Positions 21,137 through 34,736 are shown, counted from the first letter of the stretch. The stretch: DNA of 64,000 nucleotides from Ashinkailepas kermadecensis (GCA_034440615.1 JAOTOM010002913.1:59839-123838), one strand, 5' to 3'. Translations and numbers: made by a program. The notes: a model not told the origin generated them from the letters alone.

Positions 21137-21299
21137 ACCTCGTGCAGATACAATGACCGTGCGTAAATCAACGGTACACCTCATTGTCAATGCATAGAAC
21201 GTTCGCAAATTCGACACATACAGCATCCTTCGACTCATACAGCATCCATTTCATCGGGTCAGACGTCGTTACTTTCGGTTCACTCGTCGTGCTCTAACT

Positions 21300-21420
21300 A
21301 ATCAGGATCAGGTATTCAGATGTGGTATACTAATCAGGTATTCAGATGTGGTATTCAGATGTGGTATTCAGATGCAGTATTCGGATGTATAGGGATGCCG
21401 TATTCGGATGTAACAGAGTC
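21300..21420. repeat. Short tandem repeat of a tattcagatgtgg motif
   Basis: Six or so imperfect copies of a 13-15-base unit (tattcagatgtgg, tattcggatgta). Confidence 0.75.
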
Positions 21421-21574
21421 CAATCATGACATTTTGGACGACTAGCCCTACAACTCGGAAACTCCTACGCATCATCTTGAACTTGAACAACACACCAACG
21501 AACAACAACCAACCGCTGCTGACAACCGGTACGCTTCAGGGCCACAATTCTGCCAACCGGACCCCCTCCCCTCA

Positions 21575-22212
21575 GACACACACACACACACACCCTCGCA
21601 CACTCGCACGCACACACACACGCACACACACGCGCGCACACGCACACACGCACGCACACACGTACGCACACACGCACAGACACACACACATACACACACA
21701 CAGACAGGCACGCACAGACACACACGCACAGACACACACGCACAGACACACACGCACAGACACACACACACTGACACACACGCACAGACACACACGCACA
21801 GACACACAAGCACAGATACACACGCAAAGACAAACACACCCACACGCACACACACACGCACGTACACATACACGCACACACGCACATACACACACACATA
21901 CACACACGCACAGACACACACACACAGACACACACGCACAGACACACACACAGACACATACACACACAAGCACGCACATATACACGCACACACACACATA
22001 CACACACACAGACACACACACACACAGACACACACGCACAGACACACACGCGCAGACACACACGCACAGACACACACGCAGATACATACACATATACACA
22101 CACACATACATACACATACACATACACACACATACACACACACAGACACACACACAGACACATACACAGACGCATACACAGACACACACACACACACACA
22201 CAGACACACCTA
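21575..22212. repeat. CA-rich compound microsatellite, about 640 bp
   Basis: Runs of acacacgcacag, acacacatac and (ca)n. Long Thr/His or Cys/Val frames on both strands are by-products. Confidence 0.97.
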
Positions 22213-23006
22213 TACGTGTAAGGCGTATAGTACTACATAAAAATATCTCCCGATTTGTAGTTCCCCTTCAAGGTAAAATGAATAGCGATTCGAAACAAGA
22301 TGTTCATTTGGACGTAATCAGGCATGGCACCCTCCCCAAAGACATGTTTTACAAAACAAAATATACATTGCATTATGAGGTTAGCATATTGTTTCGCGAT
22401 AAGATCTCTAGGTAGTCTCCTTATGCCTCATCAGGAAAGGCCATCTTAACATATCGATCATAATGGTCATATGTTCACGATCATAATGGTCTTGAAAGTT
22501 CAATATTTGCAAGCGAGTATATGGGAGGCCCAACTTCGTCTCGGTACTATGAAGGAATAGTGAATACGTGGATCATAGATAATACTGTGAAAACAAAAGC
22601 TGTTTTAGAGAAAGTTGTAATCGGGTGTAAATCCAGTTATGTTTTGGTTTGAAGGTTTATGCCATGCCGTTGGGCCGATCAGTATTGGTCACCTACCGGT
22701 GTAACATAATGCTGCCTCAGGTGACGTCGAGTCCTCTCCGCTGGTGCCAATCCATAGCTGCTGACGTGACGAGCAATAGAGGGCATACTGTTAGACTGTG
22801 GGCTACGCTAACGCAGAGAGTTGGGAATATCGGAACACAAGAGTCGGGTTTGAGCTTGATCCAGATTAGTCAGGTCCTGCAACGAGCCGCCGCCTTGTGA
22901 CGCGAACCTTAGCGTTACATGCACGGTGTGATGTGATAATGCAGGACTATTCAACTTATGGATGCGTTCGCGGCATGCGGCCGAGCGAGGTGGTGAAACT
23001 GCACGC
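22213..23006. other. Gene-free stretch
   Basis: No coding, RNA or repeat structure that I recognise. Confidence 0.4.
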
Positions 23007-23185
23007 TCAGGGGCGGACCCAGAAGCCGGGCTGGAGGAAATTTCAGCACAAATCTTGGAGCTAAAAAACGCATCAGATTTTCAACATTCGTAGGATCTGC
23101 TTGAGACAATATGTATTTTACAAAATTTTCTTAGACTTCGAGAAAATGTAATTTTAGTGCAAAATATAGGCAAGATCGGTTCCTA
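23007..23185 (+). mobile_element. MITE-like element, truncated copy
   Basis: Starts with caggggcggacccag and matches the reverse complement of 30497-30257 over most of its length, including the shared block ggatctgcttRggacaatat. Only the left end is clear. It is non-coding. Confidence 0.65.
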
Positions 23186-23703
23186 GAGGGGAGGGGGAGT
23201 GGCGGAATGACATGAACACAGAACATCTTGATTCGTCATCTTGGACAATTATCGGCGTAACAATTCATTACTCCTCCCAACGTTGTCGCGCATTAGTCTC
23301 TCCCTAGCTTCATTGCCCGCCACGGGGAGGGACGTTTACCGGCTGGACTTAATGCAATAGGTGGCATAGCAACTACCGCTTACTTCTCGCTTAACACGCG
23401 CACTGGAAGGGGGGCGAAATCCGCCCACCCCTCCGGTTGTTCGTATATAACTCCAGATTTTACCGGTGGATATACGCCATGGTTTGAATACCTACTTATA
23501 AATGACCGGCGCGTCGTTTAAAGCAAGAAAATTCGAAATCGGCCGGAAATTTGTCGAGTTAGGGGCCGTTAAAGTATACAAAATTCGTAGCGCCAGACCA
23601 CAAAAATCGGCACTGATGCGCTTCCCGAATATCCGCAAAAGGGAAGTGTTCTTGGCAACACTAGCGACCCGTTTGATGTATATTGATATGCTATATAGTT
23701 TCA

Positions 23704-24119
23704 AGGTCATGTTAGGTCACCGAGGTCAAGCCAGGTCAAGTTGATGACGGGTTAATGGAACCAAACTTGGTCAACTGGAATGTTGTCATAAATGCACTAC
23801 TGTTTGTCATTGTGTACCTAAGCGTTTCCATACTTTATTCATGCCGACGGAGCAGTCGGGCGGGCGGCCCGGTTTCGGTAACTGGAACAGGTAACTGACC
23901 TGATAAAGTGCTGTTATATAGGTCACCTGAGGTCAAATGTCGGGTCTAGCATCTGTATTGCATCATTAGTGATGTCCAAAACATCACTGATGCCCGTTTT
24001 GGAGCACTTAAACACAATCACAGCGATCCATAGCAATGACAAGCCAAGCCACGAAAAACAAGAAAATGTTGACAAATGTAACCTTATTTGACCTTGAAGA
24101 AGATACTGACCTAAGGTCA
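23704..24119. promoter_or_regulatory. Cluster of nuclear-receptor half-sites (AGGTCA)
   Basis: Four direct AGGTCA copies sit at 23704, 23714, 23723 and 23733, with spacers of 4, 3 and 4 bases. An imperfect inverted repeat with one-base spacer, AGGTAA-C-TGACCT, lies at 23889-23901 (the ecdysone-receptor arrangement, one mismatch). A perfect DR4 is at 23920-23935, TGACCT at 24089, and an everted pair TGACCT-A-AGGTCA at 24107-24119. No gene is recognised beside it, so a regulatory role is inference only. Confidence 0.45.
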
Positions 24120-25626
24120 TTGAATTTGCACATAATAGAGACCACTACCGTACCCTTCCACCCTGTTAATTTCGTTCCTCCAGCTTTAATAGGAGCCGAG
24201 ATCTTAGGGGTGCGGAATCCGCCCCCCCCCATCCAGTGCGCATAATTTTCAGAGGCCCTCCAGGGCGCGTGTTTCCCACCATTAACTGAATAGAGGGAGA
24301 TATATTTTCTGTTGAGGACTGGTCATGCAATTAATGGACATTGGCATATAATATTATTTTGCTTTTGTCACGTTCGTAAGTTAGTTCTTTTATGACTAGT
24401 TTAATGATTCATGAGACAGCAACTTATCATCACTTCATCTACCCATGAGCCAATACAGGATCAAGCCAGGTCAACAGCCAGAGTTAGTATGCACTCAACC
24501 CGGCCTTTACCGGGGAGGGATGGGGGTTAAAAGATGTCCTGATGACTTGTCGAATATTCGCGATAGCATAAAACGCTTCAACATATCTGCGCGAAATTGT
24601 CAATAGCTCTTCAATGACCAATTCTACACCCATTGCCAAAGCAAAAACAGCAAGGTCATGAATGGTCAGGCGTGAGTAGCATCAGAGTGAAGTCATTTTG
24701 TCAATTTGAGCAAAAAACACATCGGTACACACAAATTGTCATATAAACCGAAAGTATGATGTTTGACGTCGGTGAACGGCAATCCAAAGGCTAGTGGTAG
24801 GTACGTAACATGTGATGTCCTTGTATTGTTTTAATCTTGCACTTTGAAATTTTGGCATGTCCAATACAAATTAATAGAAAAGAAATCCCAATAGTTTTAC
24901 CATTAGATTCGAGCATGGAAACGAGCGCAAAGGAGGTAAATTTGCTGCTAGCACGTAGCTTAGCTGAACAAGTACCGAATTATATTAATGGTCAAATAAG
25001 TGTTATTCTAGTAAAGGTATGTGCTGGCAATAAAGTTACCCCATAATTAACTCTTTCCGTTCCTTTCCATAGAATATAATTCATGTAACCTGGTTCTTAG
25101 GCTGTCCACCGAGATAAAGTGAAGGAAGCCTGATAATTGTTTGTTTTTCGTTTTTGGGTGAGCCCCGTCAGCGGGCCATCCGGACCCGTACGACGCACCC
25201 AAATGACATTCTGGCTGTCACTTTGGAGTACAATTCTGGAAGAAATAATAGCTACCTTAGAATAAGAAGTGCTTTGTAGGTTGATAGAGTTCACGGCCAT
25301 TCCGGGCGACCGCAGTGCCCATGAACCTGTTTTAACTAAATAGGCACATATTGTTTGCACTTCATTTGCTGCTCGGCACATTAAACACTTACAGAGCATG
25401 GAAGGATATAGGGAAGGGGCAAAGGGGGCATGTGCCTCTATCCATGGAAATGTGGCGCCTCTCTGGCCGGAAAAGCGCCCTATACCTTGCAATATACCTT
25501 AAGTGAGGCTCGAGAGCACTCGTGATACCCGATTAAATCTCAATACATTGCAACGCAAAGCGTAGACTTGACAAGAAACTGTGTCAGTTAAGCAAGCAAA
25601 ACACAAGCCCCTCTCATAGCCAAGAC
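24120..25626. other. Gene-free stretch
   Basis: Includes a C-run at 24222-24231 in a GC-rich segment and more scattered AGGTCA half-sites (around 24470 and 24655). No coding is supported. Confidence 0.4.
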
Positions 25627-26262
25627 TTGGATCGCAGTGCACCACGAACCGACACCAATACTAAGCTAGGTGAACAAAAACCGCTCCATGAAGCCGCTGG
25701 TGCCGCAATACAGGTGGAGTGCGCTACAAGCACCATGTTCAGCACCAGCTTGGATGCAACCATTACAGACCAGGACGTCTGGGAGGCTGCCGTGTTCTCC
25801 TGCTGCAGCCTTATTTGTCTAACCGCTGAAGAATCATCTGGTAGCCCTGCTAATACTCTAGAATATGACAACTGTGGCAACCGCTTGGGAGGTGATGACG
25901 TGTGGTATGATGCCAAAATGTGTGATGCTTCTTCTATGTGCATAGGATGCATGAGCAGTGGCTCTGGTTATTTCCCCACCCAGCGCACTACACCACTTGC
26001 TCCAGAGCAACAACGTGATACGCTAACCTCTACACCGCCAGACACATTCATAGTTGATAGGTCTAATGATACAACTAAGTTGCTTAATCTCACAGATCAA
26101 GCTATTCCAAATGATGTGTCTGCAATGCTGAGCAAAGGGCCCAATTTCGCTCTCACACGTACCATTAATCGGCATGGAATAAGCCAGGTAGAAATAGGTT
26201 TTGAAAGGGGAGCTTTTGCACTACGTTGGAAGGAGGAACTGAACAATAAGCGTGGTCAACAA

Positions 26263-26957
26263 CCAGGCGCGCACCCAGGATTTTTCCATGGGGGGGGGGG
26301 GCCGGACCGAAAAGAGCACTTGGCCGGCTCCAAAAGGGCACTTGACCGGCTCCAAAAGGGCACTTTGCGGCACGGGACACACTGGAAGGTTTGCTGACCG
26401 GGGGGGGGCGTGAATTTTCCATGGGACACGTTATATGTTATAGCACCGAACCCTTGTATTTACAATAATATTTCCAGGGCACAGGGCAGGGCACAGGGCA
26501 GGGCACGGGGCAGGGCACAGGGCAGGACACAGGGCAGGGCACAGGGCAGGGCACAAGGCAGGGCACAGGGCAGGGCACAGGGCAGGGCATAGGGCAGGGC
26601 ATAGGGCAGGACACGGGGCAGGGCAGAGTTCACGGTACAGCACAAGGCACAGGGCAGGGCACAGGGCATGGCACAGGGCACTTTTAGATCAAAAGGGCAC
26701 CTAATTGGGACAGGCATAGGACAGGAAAGGGCACAGGAGAATGTCATTTTTAGGCCAAAAGGGCAGTTTTGGGCCCAAAGGGCACCTTTGGCACAGGCGG
26801 GGCACATAAGGCAGGTTATTTTTGGGCTAAATTTGGGACATTCCGGCCAAGAGGGCACTTTTCGGTCAAAAGGGCACTTTTGGCCAAAAGGGCACTTTGG
26901 TCTCATGGGGGGAGGGGGGGCGGGCCCCTGGGCCCCCCCCCCTCCGGTGCGCCTATG
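26263..26957. mobile_element. Short-TIR insertion within the Penelope element, carrying minisatellites
   Basis: Begins aggcgcgcaccc and ends ggtgcgcct, imperfect inverted ends, each next to a long G or C run (26290-26301 and 26930-26942). Inside are a 12-bp minisatellite (ggcacagggcag, 26473-26690) and a degenerate array of aaaagggcactttTggcc. The flanking Penelope protein reads on after it, which is why I call it an insertion. Confidence 0.65.
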
Positions 26958-27074
26958 TCAACAACAGAACTCACAACCAACAAGGACCGATACATCTGCC
27001 ACACAAAGCATCCACCACCAGCAGTCCAACACTGACTCAGGCAGCCAACCACAACGTACCACATTTAGCGCCCA

Positions 27075-28068
27075 GATTCAGTGATACCACAACTAGGATG
27101 GCACCACAAGCTGGTATTGCTGTTGAATCAGCACTTAGAGCATTAAAACGGAAAGTCATCAGTATTTTCAAAAACCATCGTACCCAATGTCCGCCAAACC
27201 ACTCACAGGACGAACTAACGGCTCTTAAACAATTGCGCAAAGACCCCAACATCATCGTAAAACGCTCCGATAAATGCAAAGGTTTTGTTCTCATGCCATG
27301 GGAATCTTATATAGAAAAGGCCTTAAAAATCACCTCACAATATGAACCCATAGGGAAGAACCCGACTATACGTTTGGAAGCGACTACCAAGAAAATGATT
27401 ATCGAAACCATGACAGGAAAGATCCCAGACAAAATTGTCAAAGCCATCAAACCAAATTCCTCCCGTACAGCAGAACTATATGGCCTCCCTAAAACGCACA
27501 AACCTGACGTGCCCCTTGAACCTATAGTTTCGGCATGTGGCGACCCTTTGGATAAACTGATTTGGTTCCTAGAGAAAATCGTTTCCCAGCTCCCCATCTT
27601 TGTACCAGCCCATCTAAAAGACACACTAGATTATCTTACTCAACTTCGTGAACAGTTCCCAAGCGTACTACCGCCAGGAGCTATTGCCTTCACAATAGAT
27701 GTAGTGAATATTTACGGGAACATACCCACAGCAGAAGCTATTTCTGCTGCCATGAATCTTTTCAGCACTCACCTTGCAAAGATTGAAGCGTTCGGACTAA
27801 ATCTCGATGATATCGAAAAATTGTTGACTCATTGCCTTCACAACAACTTCGTTCGATTTGGGCAAAAATATTACTGGCAACAAAATGGCATAGGCATACG
27901 GGTAGCCGTATCGCACCATCTTTAGCAGTGATCTTCATGAACGCCATCGAAACATTGCTACTGACCTCAACACCGCATCGACGAGCCATATACCTCAGAT
28001 ATATAGATGACATTTTCGGCATATGGACTTATGGCTCAGACTCTTTAAACACATTTTTGCAGACATGA
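27075..28068 (+). pseudogene. Penelope reverse transcriptase
   Basis: Visible motifs: IIVKRSDKCKGFVLM (RT1-like), YGLPKTHK, PIVSACGDP, TIDVVNIYGNIP with the first catalytic Asp, and, after a frameshift near 27895, SRIAPSLAVIFMNAIE and the catalytic RYIDDIF. The set and spacing are diagnostic of Penelope-like elements, whose RT is related to telomerase. The frame breaks again at about 28050. Confidence 0.9.
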
Positions 28069-28107
28069 ACCGCTTCCATTCCAGGCTAAAAATATATTAT
28101 AGATAGA

Positions 28108-29049
28108 AGCGATCAGTCTACTAACGGCCAAATTTCCTTCCTCGACACACTTCTAACGGTGAACAGTGACCGGACCTATACAACAGAACTTTTCATTAAA
28201 CCGATGGCAGTTCCTATTATCCTCCCATACAAATCGGCTCACCCTATCCAAACTAAACGTTCTGTTCTGTGTGCTCAATTGCTGAGAGCAATGCGGCTTA
28301 GTTCTGACAAGGCAGCCCAAAAAAGAGGTATCGGAAAAATTGAAAGTCTGTTCCTATCCAATGGCTATCCTCATAGCATGATACAGCAAACAAAATTTCG
28401 AGTATTGGCCCGCAATGCCAAATGCAGACCGCTCGCGACAAGTCAGCACACACACGATACAAACGCTTCCAGCTCACATAGATCCACAGACACCACATAC
28501 ATCAGTTTACCATTTATCGATGATTCTCCAGCCAAAAAGGTAGCTACAGCCATCACTAGGTCCACACTCTCAATGCGCGTAGCCTGGAAAAGCGGCAAGA
28601 CACTTTCGGAAACCATGACTAAATCTGCCCTCGACCCTCCACCATGCCCTGCAGGCACTAGAGCGTGCCAATGCTGCCTGGCTGGTCTTAAAGATAGATG
28701 TCACACCAAAAATGTGGTATACAAAATTACGTGTGAGCTTTGCACCTTAGGGACCGCACCCATAACCTATATTGGAGAAACCACACGCATGGTTAGGGAC
28801 AGATACATGGAACACATCAGAGACGCAAAGAACAAAACGAAAAGCACCCTTTTTGGAGAGCATTTTGCCACAAATCACCCAGAAAGCACCATCACTCCAA
28901 CAACGCTCAGCATCACAATCTTGCGGACTTGTAAAGACTTGGCAGAACTCAAAATTGCAGCATCCATTGAAATCAGGAACCAAAATTCCCCCCTAAACAC
29001 AATGGTATCATCATGGACCCTTATAAAGCCAGTTCCCTATACAGCATGA
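28108..29049 (+). pseudogene. Penelope C-terminal region with GIY-YIG nuclease
   Basis: Starts in ISFLDTLLTVNSDR, the conserved block after the RT, and runs open to the stop. A Cys-rich linker (CQCCLAGLKDRCH) precedes the GIY-YIG domain: VVYKITCELC, then ITYIGETTR, RDRYMEHI and LFGEHFATNHPE. In active elements this nuclease nicks target DNA for target-primed reverse transcription. The Cys-containing linker resembles the Neptune and Penelope/Poseidon groups. The frame from 28159 to 29049 is intact, but the upstream part is frameshifted. Confidence 0.88.
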
Positions 29050-30256
29050 CACTGTACAGACGCCACCTGCACTCGCCGACTTCACCATGTACGCACCCAC
29101 GTGTTCACTCACTCACTTACACACTCGTTCATCCACACACGCCAACACTTCGAGAGCACTGACATATCACGGATTTGTGTATATAGGAAGGCATAGGGTA
29201 GGTGTATACCGAGGGTGTCTAGGGAAACGACGAACATTTTGGCTCTGTTTGTGTCGCATCACATGCAATTGTTACAATGCCCTTTGTTGTGTTGGAATTT
29301 AAATACTTGGACTGAGATGATGATTTCGTCAATATTGGTAGACGGCTTACTATATATAGCATGTGCGTAAAATGTATCGGTATGTGTATTGTCTCCGAAG
29401 AAGGGTCACGCCCGAAATATATTAGACCGATTTTTGATCCTATTTTACTTAATAATATGAGCATTTGGTTACTTTTTATAATGATCTTCAATTCAACTAT
29501 GCTCAACACAGCTCTCCGCAACATTATCAACCATCAATTATCTAAACGTTTGACACAATAAGGTCAATTATCAGTAGGTTCAGTCTAGCTGAATAATTTA
29601 CATGTAGGCGTAGGTTAGGTTACATCAGCGTACAGCACTTGCAATATACCTTCAATAGGGAGCTGAGGAAACATGTGCTGCTGTAGGAGAAATAGATGTT
29701 CGGCAAGTCGGTTTAAGTACTGGGAGGCAATAAGGACTAGACACAAGTGCTGTAGGAGTGAATGCAAGGGCTTCCTGAAGAAATAAGTGCATATAAGTAG
29801 TGCCAACTGTTCCAGTAAGTGTTGCCCCCTTTTATCATGGATGACGGTCAGTCGTGGAAGTAGATTGCTTCAGCTATGCCTCTAGGTAGGTACTTACACA
29901 TCAGAACGCTTACTCCTAATGCAGCAGTAGTACTTCCTATTCCGACCCTATGCTTACCCTGTTTATACAGTACTTGTTTTGCTTTATGTAGAACCTCTTG
30001 ACACCGAAACCCATATTTCAAGCACTTATTTTTCCTACTGCATCAGCTATTTCCTCAGACCCTGTTGAAGTTTTATGAAATGTACCATAAATTAACCATG
30101 TCAAATCTCAACGTGCAAATCGGATCCTTCTGAACTCTTGGATAATTGATCGCATCTGCCAAAATTTAGTCCATACATCTCAGATCACTGAAAAAAAAAC
30201 TTTGGGATAAAAGTCTTCAAGAATACTGCTAGCCTAGGGTAAAAGTGCTCTGCACA
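29050..30256. other. Gene-free stretch
   Basis: AT-rich. The first 400 bases may include the Penelope 3' untranslated region. I see no coding. Confidence 0.4.
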
Positions 30257-30497
30257 CTGGCGGATCCAAGGGGCGGGCAGGGGAGCCATGCTCCTCCACC
30301 CAGGAGGCCGATTTTTGCCGAGCGATTGCAGTCAGTGAAATATCATTTTCTTCAAGTCTAAGAACATTTTATGACATAAATATTGTCCTAAGCAGATCCG
30401 ACGACTATTCCCGGTTCAAATCCGATGATTGTTGCGAAACTGGAGAAACGTTTTTGAGTTTGGCCCCAAGCCAGGCTTTTGGGTCCGCCTCTGGCTT
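30257..30497 (-). mobile_element. MITE-like element, fuller copy
   Basis: Ends ctggcggatccaag and ttgggtccgcctctgg form imperfect inverted repeats. The reverse complement aligns with 23007-23185. A third fragment with the same end (actggcagatctaggggg) starts near 32713. Confidence 0.65.
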
Positions 30498-33400
30498 TGC
30501 ATGTGATTAAAGTGCTGCATCAGTGAAATATTAGTGACAAAAATCTGCGCATCAAGTTAGATTAAGTGCTCTTTAAGTGAAAAAATGTGCTGATTATCAC
30601 TTTACCCCAAAATAGTTTGTGGGATGGATTTACTGATCAGAGCCAGGCATGGAAATGAAGCCAGGTCATTGGCCTTATCACAGCAGAAACCATAGTACGT
30701 TAAAATTATGTTAGTATGTTATAGTATGTAGTATGTTAGTACATAGGTTAAAAGTTGGTGAACTAATGCAAAGAGTTGATTCCATAAATTCGGAACTGAA
30801 GCCAAAGCCGAGAGTGCAAAAGCTACAGAGTCTAAGTTTGGTCGTAGGAAAACGAAAACAATCCTTAGGCATTGACCCATTTTTTGGGGTGAGGTATGGG
30901 TGAAAATCCGAGGCAGAAACCATCATCATTGGTGATCATGGTGGGGGGAAGGGTGTCATGCTCCCCCATCAAAAACCACTAGTTACCTGGATTGAATTTA
31001 TCTTGAAATTGAAAACGAAATCGTCTGAAAGTTGTAATTTTAAGTGGTAATGTTCATATAAGCATGTTTTAACACTTTGCATCGTTATTTTTGTGCTTCT
31101 TCAAACTCGGCACCTTATCCATTAAGGCATTTTGCCGGTAGTGCCCCAAACGAAATCCTAAATCCTGGCCCTACCAGTGGGTTGTGAGGTATGTCCATAC
31201 TTAGATTTGTAGGTATCAACTTGCTTTGCATGTGCAGTATTTTTTCACATAATCCAAAGTGCGAAGCTGCAGATTATATTGATATGACAGGAATGATATC
31301 TGACTTCAGCCCATAATGGGAAGAATACATTCAATGCAACAAACACCTCAGAGTCAACTGGTTCACTTGCATGTCCTTGTGAAATTAAGCCTTCAGTGAA
31401 TGCGTTGTAATCAAGCCTTTAATGCACTTTCCTATCAGCTACCAATTTGGAAATAGTAAGCAGATTGCCAGCACATCTTTTTACTGGAAAAGCAGTTCAA
31501 TTCGTATTGAAACACTTGTATATCAGCACTTACTTTAATCATCCAGCATTCTAAACAGTTGCAAAGCACTTCTTATACAAGGAAGCAGCTTTCTTCCATT
31601 ATTGTGTTCCAAAGTGGCACAACCAGAATTCCATTTGCGGGATGTCAAACCGGTCAGGACGGGCTCCTCCCATATTGGGCTCCCCAAAAACAAAGGCAAA
31701 TTCATCCGATTCGACTCATTGCATCTCAGTGGGCAGCCTGTGAATAAGTTTCTATGACTTGTCATCTATGGAAGTCAATAATGTGGTAAATTGGTTTCCT
31801 GGACATATCTTAACTAGAAGAGCACCTGCCATCACTTAATATGCAATCCTACTTGTTGGCACATATTTTACTGACACTGCAACCTTAAACACTGCCAGAG
31901 CACTTTTATAGTAGGATGGTGTGGCTCACCATCGATTCTTCATATCATCAAGCCCATGTGATAAAATATCAGTAGATTGAAGTTTGCTTGATAATTTACA
32001 TTCCTTGGCTATTGCACATGCTTAATAATTTATATGTACCATTTGCTTCAAAGGCCAAGGCGAAGTCGCATTATGGTGGTTTCAGGTGTTCATGAGACAA
32101 GTTGTGCACACATTTTACCTCCATAAAACAAAAATAGAGGGTAGGATAATTGAGCTTATATCAGGTTAGGCTACTTAAGTGGGAACGTCTATAAAAACTT
32201 TAATTCTTCCATTTTTTCTTACGAAGAAAGTTAGGCTGGTTGACGTTATCTTATGATGTGTGTTTTCAAATGTAACTTTTGAAATTTTTGGATGATTATT
32301 TATAATCTAAAGAATGGGTTACCAACTGCTTGCAAGCCGAAAAGTAAGCATTTCCGACAGAAATGTGTGGTCACATTGTCTTAGTCACGTTCATTACTAT
32401 GGTATTCAAACATTTCCCCAAAATCTGACCAACACATTGAAGCACAAATTTACGAGATCCACGGAAGTTTAGCTTTCCAGATTAAAAGAATAGAGCTTGC
32501 AACTTTTAAAGTAACGAATCCAGCCAGCAGATACACACACAAAGTTGAATCCAGAGGCAGAAAGCCACAACGCCGGGGACAGAACAGCAACGGACAAAAT
32601 CCCAAACCCAAGTATAAAGCTCAAGTCAATGTAAAAAATAATGGCTTCATGAAGCCAGACAGCTTCGTCCAAATTCTGATCTGGGCCATATGCTAAGCAG
32701 AATCTTTGGAGTGCACTGGCAGATCTAGGGGGCACGGGGAGATGCCAAATATTCAAAACCATAAAGCCCTGCCCTGACTCCACCACCCAAAATGGTACAT
32801 TATGTCTGGTGATCCCAACATAGGCTGGATTAATGGTGGAAAAGTTGTATTTCTGTAATTACTGTTGTCACACAACTTAGAAGCGTGCTCCAATTAACAT
32901 GGCAACTGTGGTGGGAATTTCTCTTCGTGATCCATTTTCCATACTTTGGAAGGAAATATTTCTGACCTCAATGAAACATCATTTTCCTGATGCTATTCTG
33001 TCGTCGGCTCAGTTTTTGTGTGGAACCGCCAGGATGGATTGGATCCGGATGCTCCATGGATTCCTGAAATAAAACATGGCCCTCCCTGGAAGCACGTGTG
33101 GATCCAGCCAGTCGATTTACGGGGTGACTTTTGAAAAATCATTTTTTTTTAAAATCCCCCAAAATTCCTGCAATCATGGACGCCGTACACAAGCTTCGGA
33201 AGGACGTTGGTGAGGAGGGATCGAACCACAGTCGCATTAGTATAAAATAGTTCCTTCGGTTGGGGGGGGGGGGGACGGCTGGGCAAAATACATATATAGT
33301 CCCTCACTCTGCCTTTGTTGGGGCATGGCCGGAATGGCCCCATGGGTGCGCCATGTCTGGGAGTATTTTACGGTACGTAAAAATCAATGTAAATGACACG

Positions 33401-34339
33401 AAATCAACCCGAGGGGATGTTGAAGCCAAAAAGCCGATTTCCACCACACTAGGTTGATTTTCCATTCTTGCCAGTGAGAGAACATTTCTAGGAGCTCGCC
33501 CGATAGAGCAAACTTCACCATCATTATTCAGGACAGAATACATGGAGGAAGTTGAGAGATTCACATTGGTTGGGGGCCCACTGAATGGTGTTCTATGCTA
33601 AACGGTGGCATTATATGGGAGGGGAGCATGTCAGCTTTGATAGGCGCCATCCCCAGATGTATACAAAGCACGCATATGGCCGGCTCCCCTGGCTGGAATC
33701 CGGAGAGTTTCCACCCATGCCTCCAATTAAATCATTTCAAATATGCCCTGTTTTGAAACCGATTCTTTCAATGTACTGCCATTGGCCTTATGCTAAATTT
33801 AAGAATCATTTGTGGTTCCAATCCTATGCAACATAAATGCACCGGACATTCCACGAGTGGATCCTCTCATTTCCATGGCAAACCTAACTTGGCGCACGTA
33901 ACTTTGGACGCAAAGCTATCTCAAACTGGCAATGCTCTTCCTCTATATATTGTTTAGAGACTAGAACACAATTTTTTAGAAAAAGACTCACCAAAAATTG
34001 TTCCGTATCCAGCAGTCAGGACTCAGCACCATCTGAGACAGCACAACAGACCCACCCACAATGCAGTTCCAAATATTTCGTCAGCTGTTGATAGTGCTGC
34101 AAGATACGTAGCAATATATTATCTACCAAATGTAAAGTAAGTTGTTGTACAATAATATAGAGCGAAAATAGATCTATAATTCATTTAATTTTTATCCACG
34201 TATTCAATTCTACATTTTTCCATAACCGCATCAACGCAGATATATAAAAGAAACCTCCCACCACTATTGAGCGAGTGCAGGAGATTCGGTCGGTTTTTTA
34301 TCACACACGTTAGACGCGGCGATTCGCTAACACACCTTT
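30498..34339. other. AT-rich gene-free stretch
   Basis: No coding that I can support. It contains a MITE-end-like fragment at 32713, a G-run at 33260-33272 in a segment with gcaaaatacatatatagtcc, and several short runs of T/A. Long frames are scarce, which fits non-coding DNA. Confidence 0.45.
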
Positions 34340-34736
34340 ACACTCCTCACACACAAAACCACATGTTTCGTGAAAATGTAGGACCATCATGAAACTTCGT
34401 CACGTGACTTGGACGACGATAAGAATCACATCTGATTGATGAAAAAATAGCGAGGACCGAAAACGGTCCTATGTATTCACCCCCGGTCCTCGGTATTCCG
34501 GGTGTACTCAAATTTGGTCCTCGTTTTTCACGCCTTACAAGTGCACAGACACACACACAGACATACACACAGACACACACGCACATATTTCATGACTTGC
34601 CTGACATACAAGAGTATACCTCCACCTATCCTTGCCTTCCTTTTGATAAGTATCGACCATATTTATAGAAAATGGTCAACCAGTTCACAACCGATGTATC
34701 CACGGCAAGCCTGTCACTGCTCGGTATTTCCTCCAT
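34340..34736 (-). repeat. Transporter 3' flank, partner of window start
   Basis: Inverted match to 1-445 (see there). It lies directly after the transporter stop at 34740-34742 on the minus strand, so both copies carry the same 3' untranslated segment. Confidence 0.8.

Larger units (their letters stand above)
25627..29049 (+). mobile_element. Penelope-like retroelement with GIY-YIG domain, interrupted
   Basis: Three coding blocks in order: an N-terminal part (25627-26262) with LLSKGPNFAL, typical before the RT; the RT (about 27070-28068); and a C-terminal block (28108-29049) with the endonuclease. An insertion (26263-26957) splits the first two. No pseudo-LTR was identified. Frameshifts near 27895 and 28050-28105 make this copy inactive. 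Confidence 0.88.

Noticed and set aside
21426..22415. Frames of 211-329 codons rich in Thr/His or Cys/Val
   Set aside because: Translation of a CA/TG-rich microsatellite.
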